Notes: generated from the sequence alone by a model not told the origin. Shown: positions 32,593 through 40,656, counted from the first letter of the stretch. The stretch is 40,764 nucleotides of DNA from Candidatus Hydrogenedentota bacterium (GCA_020849535.1 JADLGB010000149.1:1-40764); one strand, 5' to 3'. Numbers and translations are program-made.

Positions 32593-34705
32593 GTGGTGTT
32601 TCCAGCAGGTTCTTTGACCCCCACCACGTTACCGGCTCGAGAGGTTCCCGCTCTCCATCCATCAAGGCGCAATTCAGGCGCCACCTCTTGCCGGGCTGCG
32701 GTGTGACTACGGATTCCAGGCCCGCGAATGGGATGCGGACTTCCCCGTACCAGTGGCCCTTTTCAGTGAAGGTCGCCGCCTCCCAATCGCAGGCCCACGG
32801 CCTGTCCTGGCCGCTCGCCGTGTGGGCCGATGCGAGCAGCGTCTTCCCATCGAACAGCGCATTCCAACGCGGCGTATGGCCGGTAATGACCTCGAACTCC
32901 GCGGAAAGAGATATCTGGAGCAGCGGATGCCGCGGCGTTTGGCGCGAATGAACTCCCAGCAACAACGCGGTCCCATCATATCGAAGCGCAAGCGTGGCAG
33001 ACTGCCCCGCAGGCTGCCCCGGCACCACCCCGAGCGACAGCGGATTCGGACTCAGCGGGGGGCTCCAGAAGCTTTCGCCCAGGCGCCCGTCCATCGCGAA
33101 CCCGGCGAGTTCCGTATCCACCTCGATCACATTCGCAATCGTACTCGCCCGGTTCAGCCACTGTTGCTCGAACGTCTCGAGCCAAGGCAGCGCCCGCGGT
33201 TGAATCTCGTTATACAGCAGGGCGGGGATGAAGTCCGCGCCTTCCATGTGTTGCAGAAACGCACGGGCATCGAGAGATCGCTCGCCCATGCGCACCACGA
33301 CCGACTTCTGGTCGGAGTTGCCATTGGCCGCGTTCTTGCGGTCGACGGATACGGCGATTTCCCTTCCCGGGCGCGTCCAATGTCCTTCTCCTGTCAAGGT
33401 ACCGTACTGAAAAGACAGGATGTGAGGATCCACGTATCCCGCCCAATTCCCATGCAGCGTGAACGTGTCGGTCCGTGTGGAAGCGCCCTCCACTATCCAG
33501 AACTCCGGCCCCAGGTAGGCGACGATGGAAACCCCTCCCGAACCGGCATCTTCCTGCATGAGCCAGCCAGCGGCATAGACGGCCGGCACCGACGGGTCGA
33601 TGATGTCGAAACTGCGCGCATCTCCAGGCGCGAACGCGGCATTGTCTTCCGTTCGCGTTCGGATGGTCTGCGGCCTCGACAGCCACAGGAGCACGGCCGC
33701 AAGAACGGCCACGACCAACGCGGCCGTGCCAAGAAGCGGCAGCATGCGCCGCACGCGGACTAGCGAAAAGCGCCCCGACTTCGTGCGGAGCAAACGGGGA
33801 ATCCTCTTGCGCTTCGCCTGAAGCGTGGACGGCATCGCCGCGCCCGTCTCGTATTCGGGCGTGCGGTAGAGCAGCCCCAGCGCCTCCTCGGCGGTGGGGA
33901 TACGGCTCACCGGATTCGAAGCGAGCATCTGTTCGACCGTCTCGCTTAATTGGGGCGAGACTTTCTCCGCGACTTCGACCAGTTTTGGCAGGGGCCGTTC
34001 GATCATCTGCCGGATCAGTGAAAAGGGCGTCGTGGCGCTGTACGGCGGATCCGGCGCGAGTCGTTCGTACAGCATCATCCCCATGGAATACACGTCCCAT
34101 GCGGGAGTCGGCTCCGCCCCATCCCATGCTTCCGGAGGGGCGTACCGCGGCGTTCCCACAAACATGCACGAAGACGTCATGCTTGAAATGAACATCGACT
34201 GCTGATCGGCGCGCAGCTTCGCCAGCCCAAAGTCGCCCAGTGATGCGTGACCGCTCAGCGAGAGGAGAACGTTGCTGGGCTTCACATCCCGGTGCACGAT
34301 CTTGGAGGCGTGGCAGCATGCGAGCGCCTCCAAAACGTCGCACGCAATGCAGACAATCTGAACAGGCGTGGTGGTGGTCTGATTGACAGGTCCGCCCTCG
34401 ATGTAGGCCATGTCGATGGCGAGCATATCGTCCACTTTTTCAAGAGAATGGATTTGAACGATGTTCGGGTGATCCAGGCGGGCAATGATCTTGGCTTCGC
34501 GCCGGAACCGTTCCTCGAAATCTGCGTCGGAAGAATGGGCTTGGTTGAGGATCTTCAGGGCCACGTCGCGGCCCAGCGTCTCGTCCTCCGCCAGGTAGAC
34601 GACCCCCATGGAACCGCGGCCTAACAGACGGACGATGCGGTACTTCCCGAAAGACTGACCCCCTGCGAGCGCTGACACCGACAACCAACTCCCAAGTACG
34701 TGCAC
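32549..34705 (-). CDS. Transmembrane Ser/Thr protein kinase with CBM9-like extracytoplasmic domain
   Basis: The start GTG at 34705 is preferred. A frame-open ATG at 34828 adds 41 residues with no kinase character, and a -10 box lies between them. The product has 718 residues. The kinase domain (about 20-285) has GRGSMGVVYLAE, Lys51, HRD 138-140, DFG 158-160 and the APE-like YAPPEA, so it should be active. A single transmembrane helix (321-343) is followed by about 375 outer residues. The last about 190 of these (DGRLGESFWSPP, EKGHWYGEVRIPFAGL, WRLNCALMDGE) resemble a CBM9-like carbohydrate-binding fold. It could sense a glycan outside and phosphorylate cytoplasmic targets. The 3' end overlaps the ELWxxDGT gene. 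Confidence 0.9.
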   Translation of the reverse strand: MHVLGSWLSVSALAGGQSFGKYRIVRLLGRGSMGVVYLAEDETLGRDVALKILNQAHSSDADFEERFRREAKIIARLDHPNIVQIHSLEKVDDMLAIDMAYIEGGPVNQTTTTPVQIVCIACDVLEALACCHASKIVHRDVKPSNVLLSLSGHASLGDFGLAKLRADQQSMFISSMTSSCMFVGTPRYAPPEAWDGAEPTPAWDVYSMGMMLYERLAPDPPYSATTPFSLIRQMIERPLPKLVEVAEKVSPQLSETVEQMLASNPVSRIPTAEEALGLLYRTPEYETGAAMPSTLQAKRKRIPRLLRTKSGRFSLVRVRRMLPLLGTAALVVAVLAAVLLWLSRPQTIRTRTEDNAAFAPGDARSFDIIDPSVPAVYAAGWLMQEDAGSGGVSIVAYLGPEFWIVEGASTRTDTFTLHGNWAGYVDPHILSFQYGTLTGEGHWTRPGREIAVSVDRKNAANGNSDQKSVVVRMGERSLDARAFLQHMEGADFIPALLYNEIQPRALPWLETFEQQWLNRASTIANVIEVDTELAGFAMDGRLGESFWSPPLSPNPLSLGVVPGQPAGQSATLALRYDGTALLLGVHSRQTPRHPLLQISLSAEFEVITGHTPRWNALFDGKTLLASAHTASGQDRPWACDWEAATFTEKGHWYGEVRIPFAGLESVVTPQPGKRWRLNCALMDGEREPLEPVTWWGSKNLLETPHGMVLIFSRDPRNR

Positions 34706-34726
34706 ACCGCCCCGCCCCCGAAATCC

Positions 34727-34755
34727 AGTATAGCAGAAACGGGGAGTCTTGTAAG
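34727..34755 (-). promoter_or_regulatory. Candidate promoter of the kinase gene
   Basis: On the minus strand CTTACA (34755-34750) and TATACT (34732-34727) are 17 bases apart. Transcription would start near 34720, about 15 bases before the GTG at 34705. This supports the shorter kinase start. Confidence 0.45.
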
Positions 34756-34866
34756 CCCGCAACAAGCGGGGGCAAACGCACCCATTCCGGTTCAACGGCC
34801 GCGTGCTTTCGCCGCGTCCTTCTCTCAATGGTGCGGTGGTACACGGATTACAGACCGGGCGGGTTT

Positions 34867-35064
34867 AGTAGGGCGGGATTTGTTCCCGCCCTCTTAATTC
34901 GTTCCCGCCCTCTTACGTCTTCCAATCGCGAATTGGAACGGGACTAGCCCCGGACGTGCATAAGCGTGCTACCCACCGGGAACGCCGGCATCCTCACCGG
35001 CTATTGAGCATCCCGGCGGCGATCTCGAGCCCATCAAGAAGGCGGGAACAAATCCCGCCCTACT
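34867..35064. repeat. 24-bp perfect inverted repeat, each arm itself a hairpin
   Basis: 34867-34890 (starting AGTAGGGCGGGATTTG) is the exact reverse complement of 35041-35064. Each arm can also fold alone: GGGCGGGA-TTTGT-TCCCGCCC at 34871-34891. A further partial GTTCCCGCCCTCTTA follows the left copy. Such GGGCGGGA/TCCCGCCC units look like a dispersed genomic repeat present here as an inverted pair. Confidence 0.7.
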
Positions 35065-35266
35065 CAATTCGCACGGCGTCGTTTGGTCGTTCCTGCTGAA
35101 GACCGATGCACGCCAAGTGGAATGGCCCTGCCGCAACCAAGCAGGGGCCTTCTCGACCGATTTCAAGAGGCTCTGTGGCAAGGGGGTACAGACTTCGCCC
35201 CGTGATTTGACAGGATTCCGACTCGGATTCGGCAGTTCACCCCCGCTCAGCGGGTTCGGGAGTGCC

Positions 35267-35347
35267 CCCCGTCTTTCGCCGCCGAGACAGGAATCTCAGC
35301 GGCCGAGATAGGAATCTCGGCGCGCAAAGCCTACGCGAAGGACGGGG
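35267..35347. repeat. Dispersed REP-like hairpin repeat, copy B (duplicated core)
   Basis: The ends CCCCGTCTTTCGC (35267-35279) and GCGAAGGACGGGG (35335-35347) are a 13-base inverted repeat with one mismatch. Between them are two tandem copies of a CCGAGA-AGGA-TCTC-GG unit; the second (35303-35320) is a perfect seven-pair hairpin. The right 32 bases match copy A at 3385-3416, which has only one core unit. It lies just downstream of the hydrolase stop, so it may also end transcription. Confidence 0.68.
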
Positions 35348-35353
35348 TTAAGT

Positions 35354-36439
35354 CTATTCAACGGCAGAATTCGGGTTCACCGGATGCGCCGCCAGCCACG
35401 CGGCGGTCGGCTCGTACAGATCGCGCCGCCCGTTGCGGGCAAAGGCTAATTCCATGTGGTTATAGTCCACCTCACAGCCGTTCTGTCGCGACAGCACCAG
35501 CATCCTCTTCTCCTCGTGAGCGAGAGACTCGAAGAAGGTTCTGGCCTTGTGCAGCGGAACAAGCGGGTCCTTCGCGCCATAGACCGCGAGCAATGGGACT
35601 TTGAGTTCGTTCAGGTGTTCCTGCACGTCCAGCGTGCCGTCGCACATGACCCACGTCCCACTCGAGGTCCAGGCGTCCATTTGCATGGCGAACTTCGGCG
35701 CCGGCAGTTCCACAGAATGGAAGAGTTCAGCGTTGCTCAGTTTCGGGTGGACATTTTCCCAGTTGATCGGGAGGAGGTGAGTCTTTGGGTGCAAGCGCAT
35801 GGCCAGCGGGATGAGGGCGCGCATGAAGAACTCCATGATGCCGTGCGCGAACGGGGCCACCGCGTTCAGCGCCGAACGCTTGCGGAAGCGCATTCCCTTG
35901 AACCCTGGCGGGCTCCCCCAGGTTACCCCGCTCGCAATGTGGTCCGGGCCAAAGCGCAGCGCATACGCGTACATCAGCATGCCGCCCAGTGAGTGCCCGA
36001 TCCAATGGACCTTCGGATACCCCGTTGTCTCTCTGATGAACGCAATTGCGGCGGGGAGATCCTTCAGCAAGGCGCCATCGAGCGTCGCCGAACCCTTTCG
36101 GGCGCCCCGCGGCGGAACGGCACTCCGGCATGCGCGCGTGTCGACGCCCCAGCAGTCGTAGCCTGCTTCGATGAGCACGTCGACTACGGACTCCGCCGCG
36201 GGGATCTCGAAATTGAGATGGTTCGATGACAGGCTATGGCACAGCAGCACGGGCTCGCCACGCCCTTGGCGTGGACACCGCCGGTGAAGCGTGATCTGCC
36301 AGCCATCCTCCGTGCGCACCCCGTGCACTTCATCCGCGCGAATGGGTTCGCGGTAATGCATCCGCAAGAAAAGCAAGTAGCCTTTCCCCATAAGGAATAG
36401 ACCCAGGACCACGCCCGCAGCAATAAGAAGGCCACTCAT
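35354..36439 (-). CDS. Membrane-anchored alpha/beta hydrolase
   Basis: The protein has 361 residues. An N-terminal hydrophobic helix (SGLLIAAGVVLGLFLMGKGYLLFL, 2-25) anchors it. The alpha/beta hydrolase triad can be read: Ser150 in GHSLGG, Asp291 in GAKDPLVP and His328 in DYNHMEL. The oxyanion segment is LLCHSLSSNH. The pattern of DCWGVDTRACRSA and a large cap resembles lipases or PHA-synthase-like hydrolases. The ATG at 36439 overlaps the uvrC stop (ATGA), so expression follows uvrC; a functional link to DNA repair is not evident. The substrate is unknown. Confidence 0.85.
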   Translation of the reverse strand: MSGLLIAAGVVLGLFLMGKGYLLFLRMHYREPIRADEVHGVRTEDGWQITLHRRCPRQGRGEPVLLCHSLSSNHLNFEIPAAESVVDVLIEAGYDCWGVDTRACRSAVPPRGARKGSATLDGALLKDLPAAIAFIRETTGYPKVHWIGHSLGGMLMYAYALRFGPDHIASGVTWGSPPGFKGMRFRKRSALNAVAPFAHGIMEFFMRALIPLAMRLHPKTHLLPINWENVHPKLSNAELFHSVELPAPKFAMQMDAWTSSGTWVMCDGTLDVQEHLNELKVPLLAVYGAKDPLVPLHKARTFFESLAHEEKRMLVLSRQNGCEVDYNHMELAFARNGRRDLYEPTAAWLAAHPVNPNSAVE

Positions 36440-38364
36440 GAGGCGTCCGTTTCCTCGGGGGTGCTATCCGATGCCGTAAGATGCTCCTTGATCGCTTGTG
36501 CGAGTTCCGCGCTGAATCCCGGAAGCGCCGCGATTTCGTCCAAGGTCGCGCTGCGGACCTTGGCCAGCGAACCGAGACTGTTCAGGAGCATTCTCGCCCG
36601 CTTGGGGCCGACACCGGGGATCGACGTCAACGCACTGGACAGCGTGGCCTTGCCGCGCCGCTTGCGATGATAGGTTACGGCGAAACGGTGGGCCTCATCG
36701 CGAATGCGCGCCAGGAACAGCACCACCGGTGAGTTCTGGGGCAGGATGATCGGGTCTTTGCGGCCCGGCAGGAAGAAGCGCTCCGGCGAATGGCCACCGG
36801 CGTCCAGCGTCCGCGATTTCGCGATACCGACCGCTTCGAGGTCCTCGATGCCGAGATCCTTGAAGACCGTGGTTGCGACGTTGAGTTGCCCTTTGCCGCC
36901 GTCGATCATGACGAGGTCGGGCAAGTCGCTCTCTTCGATGGCGCGCTTGAAGCGCCGCAGCAACACCTCCCGCATCATCGCGAAGTCGTCTTGCCCTTCC
37001 ACCATCTTGATGGCGAAGCGGCGGTAGCGGGACTTGGCTGGCGCCCCGCCTTCAAACGTCACCATCGAGCCGACCGCCTGCGTGCCTTGTATCGTCGAGA
37101 TGTCGAAGCACTCGATGCGATTCGGCACGGCCCGTAACCGCAGCTTCTCGCGTAATTGCGCGACGAGATCGCGGTTGGCCTGCTCGGCAAGACGCTTCTC
37201 TTCAAAACGGTTCTTCGCGTTGCGCGCCGCGAGGTCGATCAGGGCCCGCTTCTCGCCGCGTTGCGGCCAATGGACCGTGATTTTCGTGCCACGCTGTTCG
37301 GAGAAAAGCTCCGCGAGCGTCGCGCTGTCCTCCAGTTCGAGTGGCAACAGGATCTCCGAGGGCACTGTGGACATTTCGGAATAGTATTGCAGGAGGAACG
37401 AACTCAGGACTTCTTCCAGCGGCATTTCGCGCTGGTTGAACGAGAACGAGCGGCCACCCATCATTTTCCCTCCGCGAAAGAAGAGCACCTGGATCTCGCT
37501 GAAGCGGCCTTGTGTGAACACGCCGAAGACATCCTGATCGCCTTCCCCCATGGACCGCACGGTGCGCTGACGTTCGAGCGTCGTGCGCAACGCGTAGACG
37601 CGGTCGCGAACTTCCGCGGCCTTCTCGAATTCGAGGCGTTCCGCATGCTGCTGGATGCGCTGCATGAGGAGTCTTTCTAGTTCCGCGCTGCGTCCCTCCA
37701 GCACCATGATGACCTGATCCACCAGCTCGCGGTAGGCCTCCCGCTCGATGTAGCCCACGCAGGGCGCGCTGCACTGTTTCATCTGGTGATAGAGACAGGG
37801 CCGGGTCCGGTTGCGCAGCACGCTGTCCGAGCACAGGCGCAGCGGGAACAGCCGCTGGATCTGCTTGATGGTTTCGCGCACCGCGCCCGCGCTCGAGTAC
37901 GGACCGAAATACCGGGATCCATCCTTGCGAAGATTGCGCGTCACCGTCACGCGCGGGAACTCGTGCGGGAGATTGATCCGCAGGCTGACGTAGGTTTTGT
38001 CATCCTTCAACTGCACGTTGTAGCGCGGCCGGTGCTCCTTGATCAGACTGTTCTCGAGCAGCAAGGCCTCTTTCTCATTCGTCGTGAGCAGAAAGTCGAT
38101 GTGCGCCACGCGGCGCATGAGGAACTTCACGGTGTAGCGGGTGTCGCTCTCGTTGATATACGCACGCACGCGCGACCGCAGATTGTTGGCCTTGCCCACG
38201 TAGATGACGCGGTCCTTCTCGTCGCGCATGATGTAACAGCCTGGCGACGTGGGCACGCGCGCCATGTCGAAGGACGCGAGGAATTCCTCGGCGCTCAAGC
38301 GCTTGGAAGGAAGCCCCTCCAGGTCCAAGCGTTCATGCGCCGCAATTTCGGGGACGTTGGCCAT
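36436..38364 (-). CDS. uvrC: UvrABC system protein C
   Basis: The protein has 642 residues, close to the usual 600-680. Domain order is complete. GIY-YIG nuclease (SPGCYIMRDEKDRVIYVGKA, about 39-115) makes the 3' incision. The UVR motif (EFEKAAEVRDRVYALR, about 240-260) contacts UvrB. An RNase H-like 5'-incision domain (ECFDISTIQGTQ, MVEGQDDFAMMREVL, MIDGGKGQL) follows, with tandem helix-hairpin-helix at the end (SIPGVGPKRARMLL, ALPGFSAELAQAI). It performs dual incision in nucleotide excision repair. The start at 38364 lacks a clear Shine-Dalgarno. A coupled hydrolase gene overlaps its stop. Confidence 0.97.
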   Translation of the reverse strand: MANVPEIAAHERLDLEGLPSKRLSAEEFLASFDMARVPTSPGCYIMRDEKDRVIYVGKANNLRSRVRAYINESDTRYTVKFLMRRVAHIDFLLTTNEKEALLLENSLIKEHRPRYNVQLKDDKTYVSLRINLPHEFPRVTVTRNLRKDGSRYFGPYSSAGAVRETIKQIQRLFPLRLCSDSVLRNRTRPCLYHQMKQCSAPCVGYIEREAYRELVDQVIMVLEGRSAELERLLMQRIQQHAERLEFEKAAEVRDRVYALRTTLERQRTVRSMGEGDQDVFGVFTQGRFSEIQVLFFRGGKMMGGRSFSFNQREMPLEEVLSSFLLQYYSEMSTVPSEILLPLELEDSATLAELFSEQRGTKITVHWPQRGEKRALIDLAARNAKNRFEEKRLAEQANRDLVAQLREKLRLRAVPNRIECFDISTIQGTQAVGSMVTFEGGAPAKSRYRRFAIKMVEGQDDFAMMREVLLRRFKRAIEESDLPDLVMIDGGKGQLNVATTVFKDLGIEDLEAVGIAKSRTLDAGGHSPERFFLPGRKDPIILPQNSPVVLFLARIRDEAHRFAVTYHRKRRGKATLSSALTSIPGVGPKRARMLLNSLGSLAKVRSATLDEIAALPGFSAELAQAIKEHLTASDSTPEETDAS

Positions 38365-38663
38365 ACGCCGCTATCGTAACAGATGCACGCGTGTAGAGGC
38401 ATGAACTCCCAAGCCCCGAGGGCCGCCGGGCGGGCCTGGGCCGCCCAGCAAGAAGCCAAACGGGGTGTGAGGCGCTAAGGGGGCGTGTTTCCGCAGTCAG
38501 CTTCTTACTTCCCAACGAGTTCGCCATTTCGACCCGGCGCTGTTTCGCGCTCACTCGCGCGCTTACTTGTGAAACTGCCTATGAACCGCGAACTTGCATT
38601 GCGGTGTTTTGTGTATATAGGCTGAAGGCGTGTGTATGGCAACGGAATCCACTGGAACGGCGA
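38365..38663. other. Divergent intergenic region between uvrC and the toxin cassette
   Basis: About 300 bases have no supported gene. A small GC hairpin (GGGCGG-GCCTGGG-CCGCCC, 38428-38446) lies near uvrC. Base composition falls toward the right side. A TATATA at 38614-38619 could be the -10 box of the cassette, but no matching -35 was found. Confidence 0.4.
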
Positions 38664-39326
38664 ATGGCTGACGAGATTTACACGTATTCCATTATTGTGC
38701 GCGGGAGTATGAATCCACCAATCCACCACCCCACGTGGTATCTTCACGTTGGGCTGCTCAATGAAGACGCGGTTGCCGTAGCACTTCAATCGAATCAGTT
38801 CCTATGCGGAACGCCTATCTCCCAATTTTCGACCGCCACAATGACAATTCAATGCTTCCCTGACAATTGGACGCTTCAGACCACTCGACGAGATTCGATC
38901 GGGGATGCGGTTTCATTGACCGCCGAACTCTTCGACGGCAAGTTGCCTCATACTCCAGTTCAAGCAGTAGGCTTCAATGTGGCCGCCCACGTAAATGCAG
39001 GGTCTGGTCATATTGAAGCTCTCCTGGGGTCCCTAGCCCCGACGAATGAACTGGGAATAGATTGGTTTCAAAACGTTGGCGCTGGATACACCATCGTAAG
39101 CGAGATTCCAGACTGTCGAATCCGCATCCAGATAGAACCTTCCCTGCAGGTGAAGGGGTTCCTATTTCTCAGTCTTAACTTTCATTATTCGCTGAAGAAG
39201 CGTGATGCCTCATCCATCTTTGTGGACATAGGCCCTGTTCTCAAGGGCCGCTACCTGGAGAATCTCGATTTTTCTGATAGGGTTATGTCATCTATAGTTA
39301 AGGCCATAATCGAGAGAGGACAGTAA
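38664..39326 (+). CDS. Unknown protein, first gene of a HicA-like cassette
   Basis: The start at 38664 (MADEIYTYSIIVRGSMNPP) is preferred; open frame continues to 38604 but that part lacks any motif. The ribosome site is weak. The product has 220 residues, beta-rich, with no signal or membrane segment. Recognisable stretches are IHHPTWYLHVGLL, MTIQCFPDNWTLQTT, and HTPVQAVGFNVAAHV followed by FHYSLKK. I cannot name the family. The layout (FPDNW strand, then TPVQAVGFN, then a C-terminal helix) recalls dimeric beta-sheet proteins such as SecB-like chaperones or TIGR04255-type proteins, but only weakly. The next gene starts seven bases later, so it belongs to the same transcript. G+C is clearly lower than in uvrC. 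Confidence 0.72.
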   Translation: MADEIYTYSIIVRGSMNPPIHHPTWYLHVGLLNEDAVAVALQSNQFLCGTPISQFSTATMTIQCFPDNWTLQTTRRDSIGDAVSLTAELFDGKLPHTPVQAVGFNVAAHVNAGSGHIEALLGSLAPTNELGIDWFQNVGAGYTIVSEIPDCRIRIQIEPSLQVKGFLFLSLNFHYSLKKRDASSIFVDIGPVLKGRYLENLDFSDRVMSSIVKAIIERGQ

Positions 39327-39333
39327 TCCAAGT

Positions 39334-40026
39334 ATGTCATCGGAAAACAAATCCCCAGAGACTACGTTTCAAGATCAGCAAGACACAATTAGGCTTGCCG
39401 CGAAGCGCGAGGTAGATGCGATATTCGAGCCGGGCAGGGCCCGGACAGCCATTTTCGACAAGGGCCTCGATTCGCAGTCACTCTCGCATGCTGGTGTGGA
39501 ATGGTGGTTAGCCTCACTTCCTATGGATTCTGCTGATCGGGTCACATCTTTTTCGAGGTTGCTCTGCGCTCTGGAAACGAACGTGTTACAGACGGTTTTT
39601 GGCCAAAGTCACCACTTGTCTGAGATTTCCGAATTGCGCGAGGAGAACCGTAGCCTGAAAGAAAAAGTACTCGGGCTAGAGCAGACACTCGAACTGATTC
39701 GACAGAATGTGGTAGACCTGTCTGAAATGGTGCTCAGCGAGGTAGCGTTAGACGACGTCGATGTCGTGTTCGCACGAGGTCTTCGCTTTTCGGTAAGCCT
39801 ATCCGATGACAAGTCACTTTTTATCGCGCAGAACGAGTGCCTGCATATCCGCACGTTTGGAGCTAGCCGCGCGGAGCTTCTCGCTAAGCTCCGAGACGAG
39901 GTCGCTTTTCTTTGGATGGAGTATGCCTGCGCGGACGATTCTGAACTCTCCCCGGATGCTATAGAGTTGAAAGGAACGCTGCGAAGTCTTGGCGAGGAAA
40001 TCTCTGATGCCGCGCAAGGCTCGTGA
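39334..40026 (+). CDS. Putative antitoxin: coiled coil plus HicB-like domain
   Basis: The protein has 230 residues. Residues about 96-135 (ELREENRSLKEKVLGLEQTL) form a clear coiled coil, suggesting oligomers. Residues about 148-200 (GLRFSVSLSDDKSLFIAQNE, then HIRTFGASRAELLAKLRDEV) match the strand-strand-helix pattern of HicB-like partial RNase H folds. The tail (SPDAIELKGTLRSLGEEI) could wrap the toxin. The N-terminal 90 residues are unknown. Its end overlaps the HicA-like gene by 20 bases, so the two are co-translated. The length is two to three times that of usual HicB proteins, and the antitoxin comes before the toxin, the reverse of common hicAB order. Confidence 0.68.
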   Translation: MSSENKSPETTFQDQQDTIRLAAKREVDAIFEPGRARTAIFDKGLDSQSLSHAGVEWWLASLPMDSADRVTSFSRLLCALETNVLQTVFGQSHHLSEISELREENRSLKEKVLGLEQTLELIRQNVVDLSEMVLSEVALDDVDVVFARGLRFSVSLSDDKSLFIAQNECLHIRTFGASRAELLAKLRDEVAFLWMEYACADDSELSPDAIELKGTLRSLGEEISDAAQGS

Positions 40027-40291
40027 CGTAGAGAAGGCGTTGCAGTCCAAGGGTTTTCGACTCAGCAAGAAGAGCCATCGGCACTTCATCTATTACAACC
40101 TTGATGGCAAAAAGACCCAAGTACACACTGAAATGAGCCACGGTGAAAGAGAGATACACGATTCTCTACTTGGAGAAATGGCAAAGCAGTGCCGCTTACG
40201 GCGTGAGGAGTTTGACCGCCTCATAGACTGCCCTTTAGATCAGATTGCGTATGACGCGCTCGTGAAAGAGCGAGCTTCTGCCGTCCGATAA
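40007..40291 (+). CDS. HicA-like mRNA-interferase toxin
   Basis: ATG at 40007 has GAGGAAA upstream. The product has 94 residues. It shows the HicA (YcfA, dsRNA-binding-like) pattern: RDVEKALQSKGFRL helix, then KKSHRHFIYY with His24/His26 at the site of the catalytic His, then TQVHTEMSHG.REIHDSLLGEMAKQCRL. HicA proteins cleave mRNA or tmRNA and arrest growth until neutralised by HicB. An extra C-terminal helix (about 65-94, EEFDRLIDCPLDQIAYDALV) goes beyond the usual 60-80 residue length. It is the last gene of the three-gene cassette, followed by 365 bases before rpsD. Confidence 0.82.
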   Translation: MPRKARDVEKALQSKGFRLSKKSHRHFIYYNLDGKKTQVHTEMSHGEREIHDSLLGEMAKQCRLRREEFDRLIDCPLDQIAYDALVKERASAVR

Positions 40292-40471
40292 GTTCCCCTG
40301 CGACGTTGAATGCTGTGGACTCCCAATGCCGTAGACAGGGCATCGTGGACTTTGCCGTAGGCACCGGTTCGCGGCCGTTTTCTTCCTGGCACCTCAGCGT
40401 CACTGAGGATCTCGGCCCGCATGCACCGACCGGGGACCCAATGAAGGGAGTTCCGAGAGGCTCACCCGCGC

Positions 40472-40501
40472 TTGACTTGCCCGGCGTAAATGCGCTATTG
40501 T
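40472..40501 (+). promoter_or_regulatory. Candidate rpsD promoter
   Basis: TTGACT (40472-40477) and TATTGT (40496-40501) are 18 bases apart (five and four of six consensus bases). Transcripts would have a leader of about 150 bases before rpsD. Confidence 0.5.
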
Positions 40502-40515
40502 ACCGGACTTGTTGA

Positions 40516-40545
40516 CCGCCGGGAGCGGCGGAATTGTGCTTTTTT
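40516..40545 (+). promoter_or_regulatory. Hairpin plus T-tract in the rpsD leader
   Basis: CCGCCG (40516-40521), loop GGAG and CGGCGG (40526-40531) form a perfect six-pair stem, followed after eight bases by a run of six T (40540-40545). It lies a few bases after the predicted transcription start. It may be an early attenuator or a protein-binding leader structure; the gap before the T run makes it a poor classical terminator. Confidence 0.4.
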
Positions 40546-40656
40546 CGGTGCGCGGGCTCGAAAGTAGTCTCTTTCGTCCGCACAGGTAGACGGATGGCGG
40601 CGCGTAAAGCCACCGTCCCTCGCAATCCACTTCTTGAGGAGGAAGCTGAAAGGGTT

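Larger units (their letters stand above)
34756..35353. other. Repeat-rich intergenic region
   Basis: About 600 bases lie between the hydrolase stop and the kinase promoter, and no gene is supported. It contains the 24-base inverted repeat (34867/35041) and the REP-like element at 35267-35347. Confidence 0.5.
40292..40656. other. Leader region before rpsD
   Basis: No gene is supported in these 365 bases. They contain a promoter candidate (40472-40501), a GC hairpin followed by a T run (40516-40545), and then a leader of about 110 bases to rpsD with AGGAGG at 40637-40642 and AAAGGG just before the ATG. Confidence 0.5.

Noticed and set aside
34867..35064. Inverted 24-mers as ends of an insertion sequence
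   Set aside because: Only 150 bases lie between them, with no transposase and no target-site duplication seen. A repeat pair is the simpler reading.
38664..39326. Calling the first cassette gene a SecB chaperone outright
   Set aside because: The similarity is only in general layout; it is longer than SecB and no diagnostic residues could be matched by eye. It is kept as a hypothesis.
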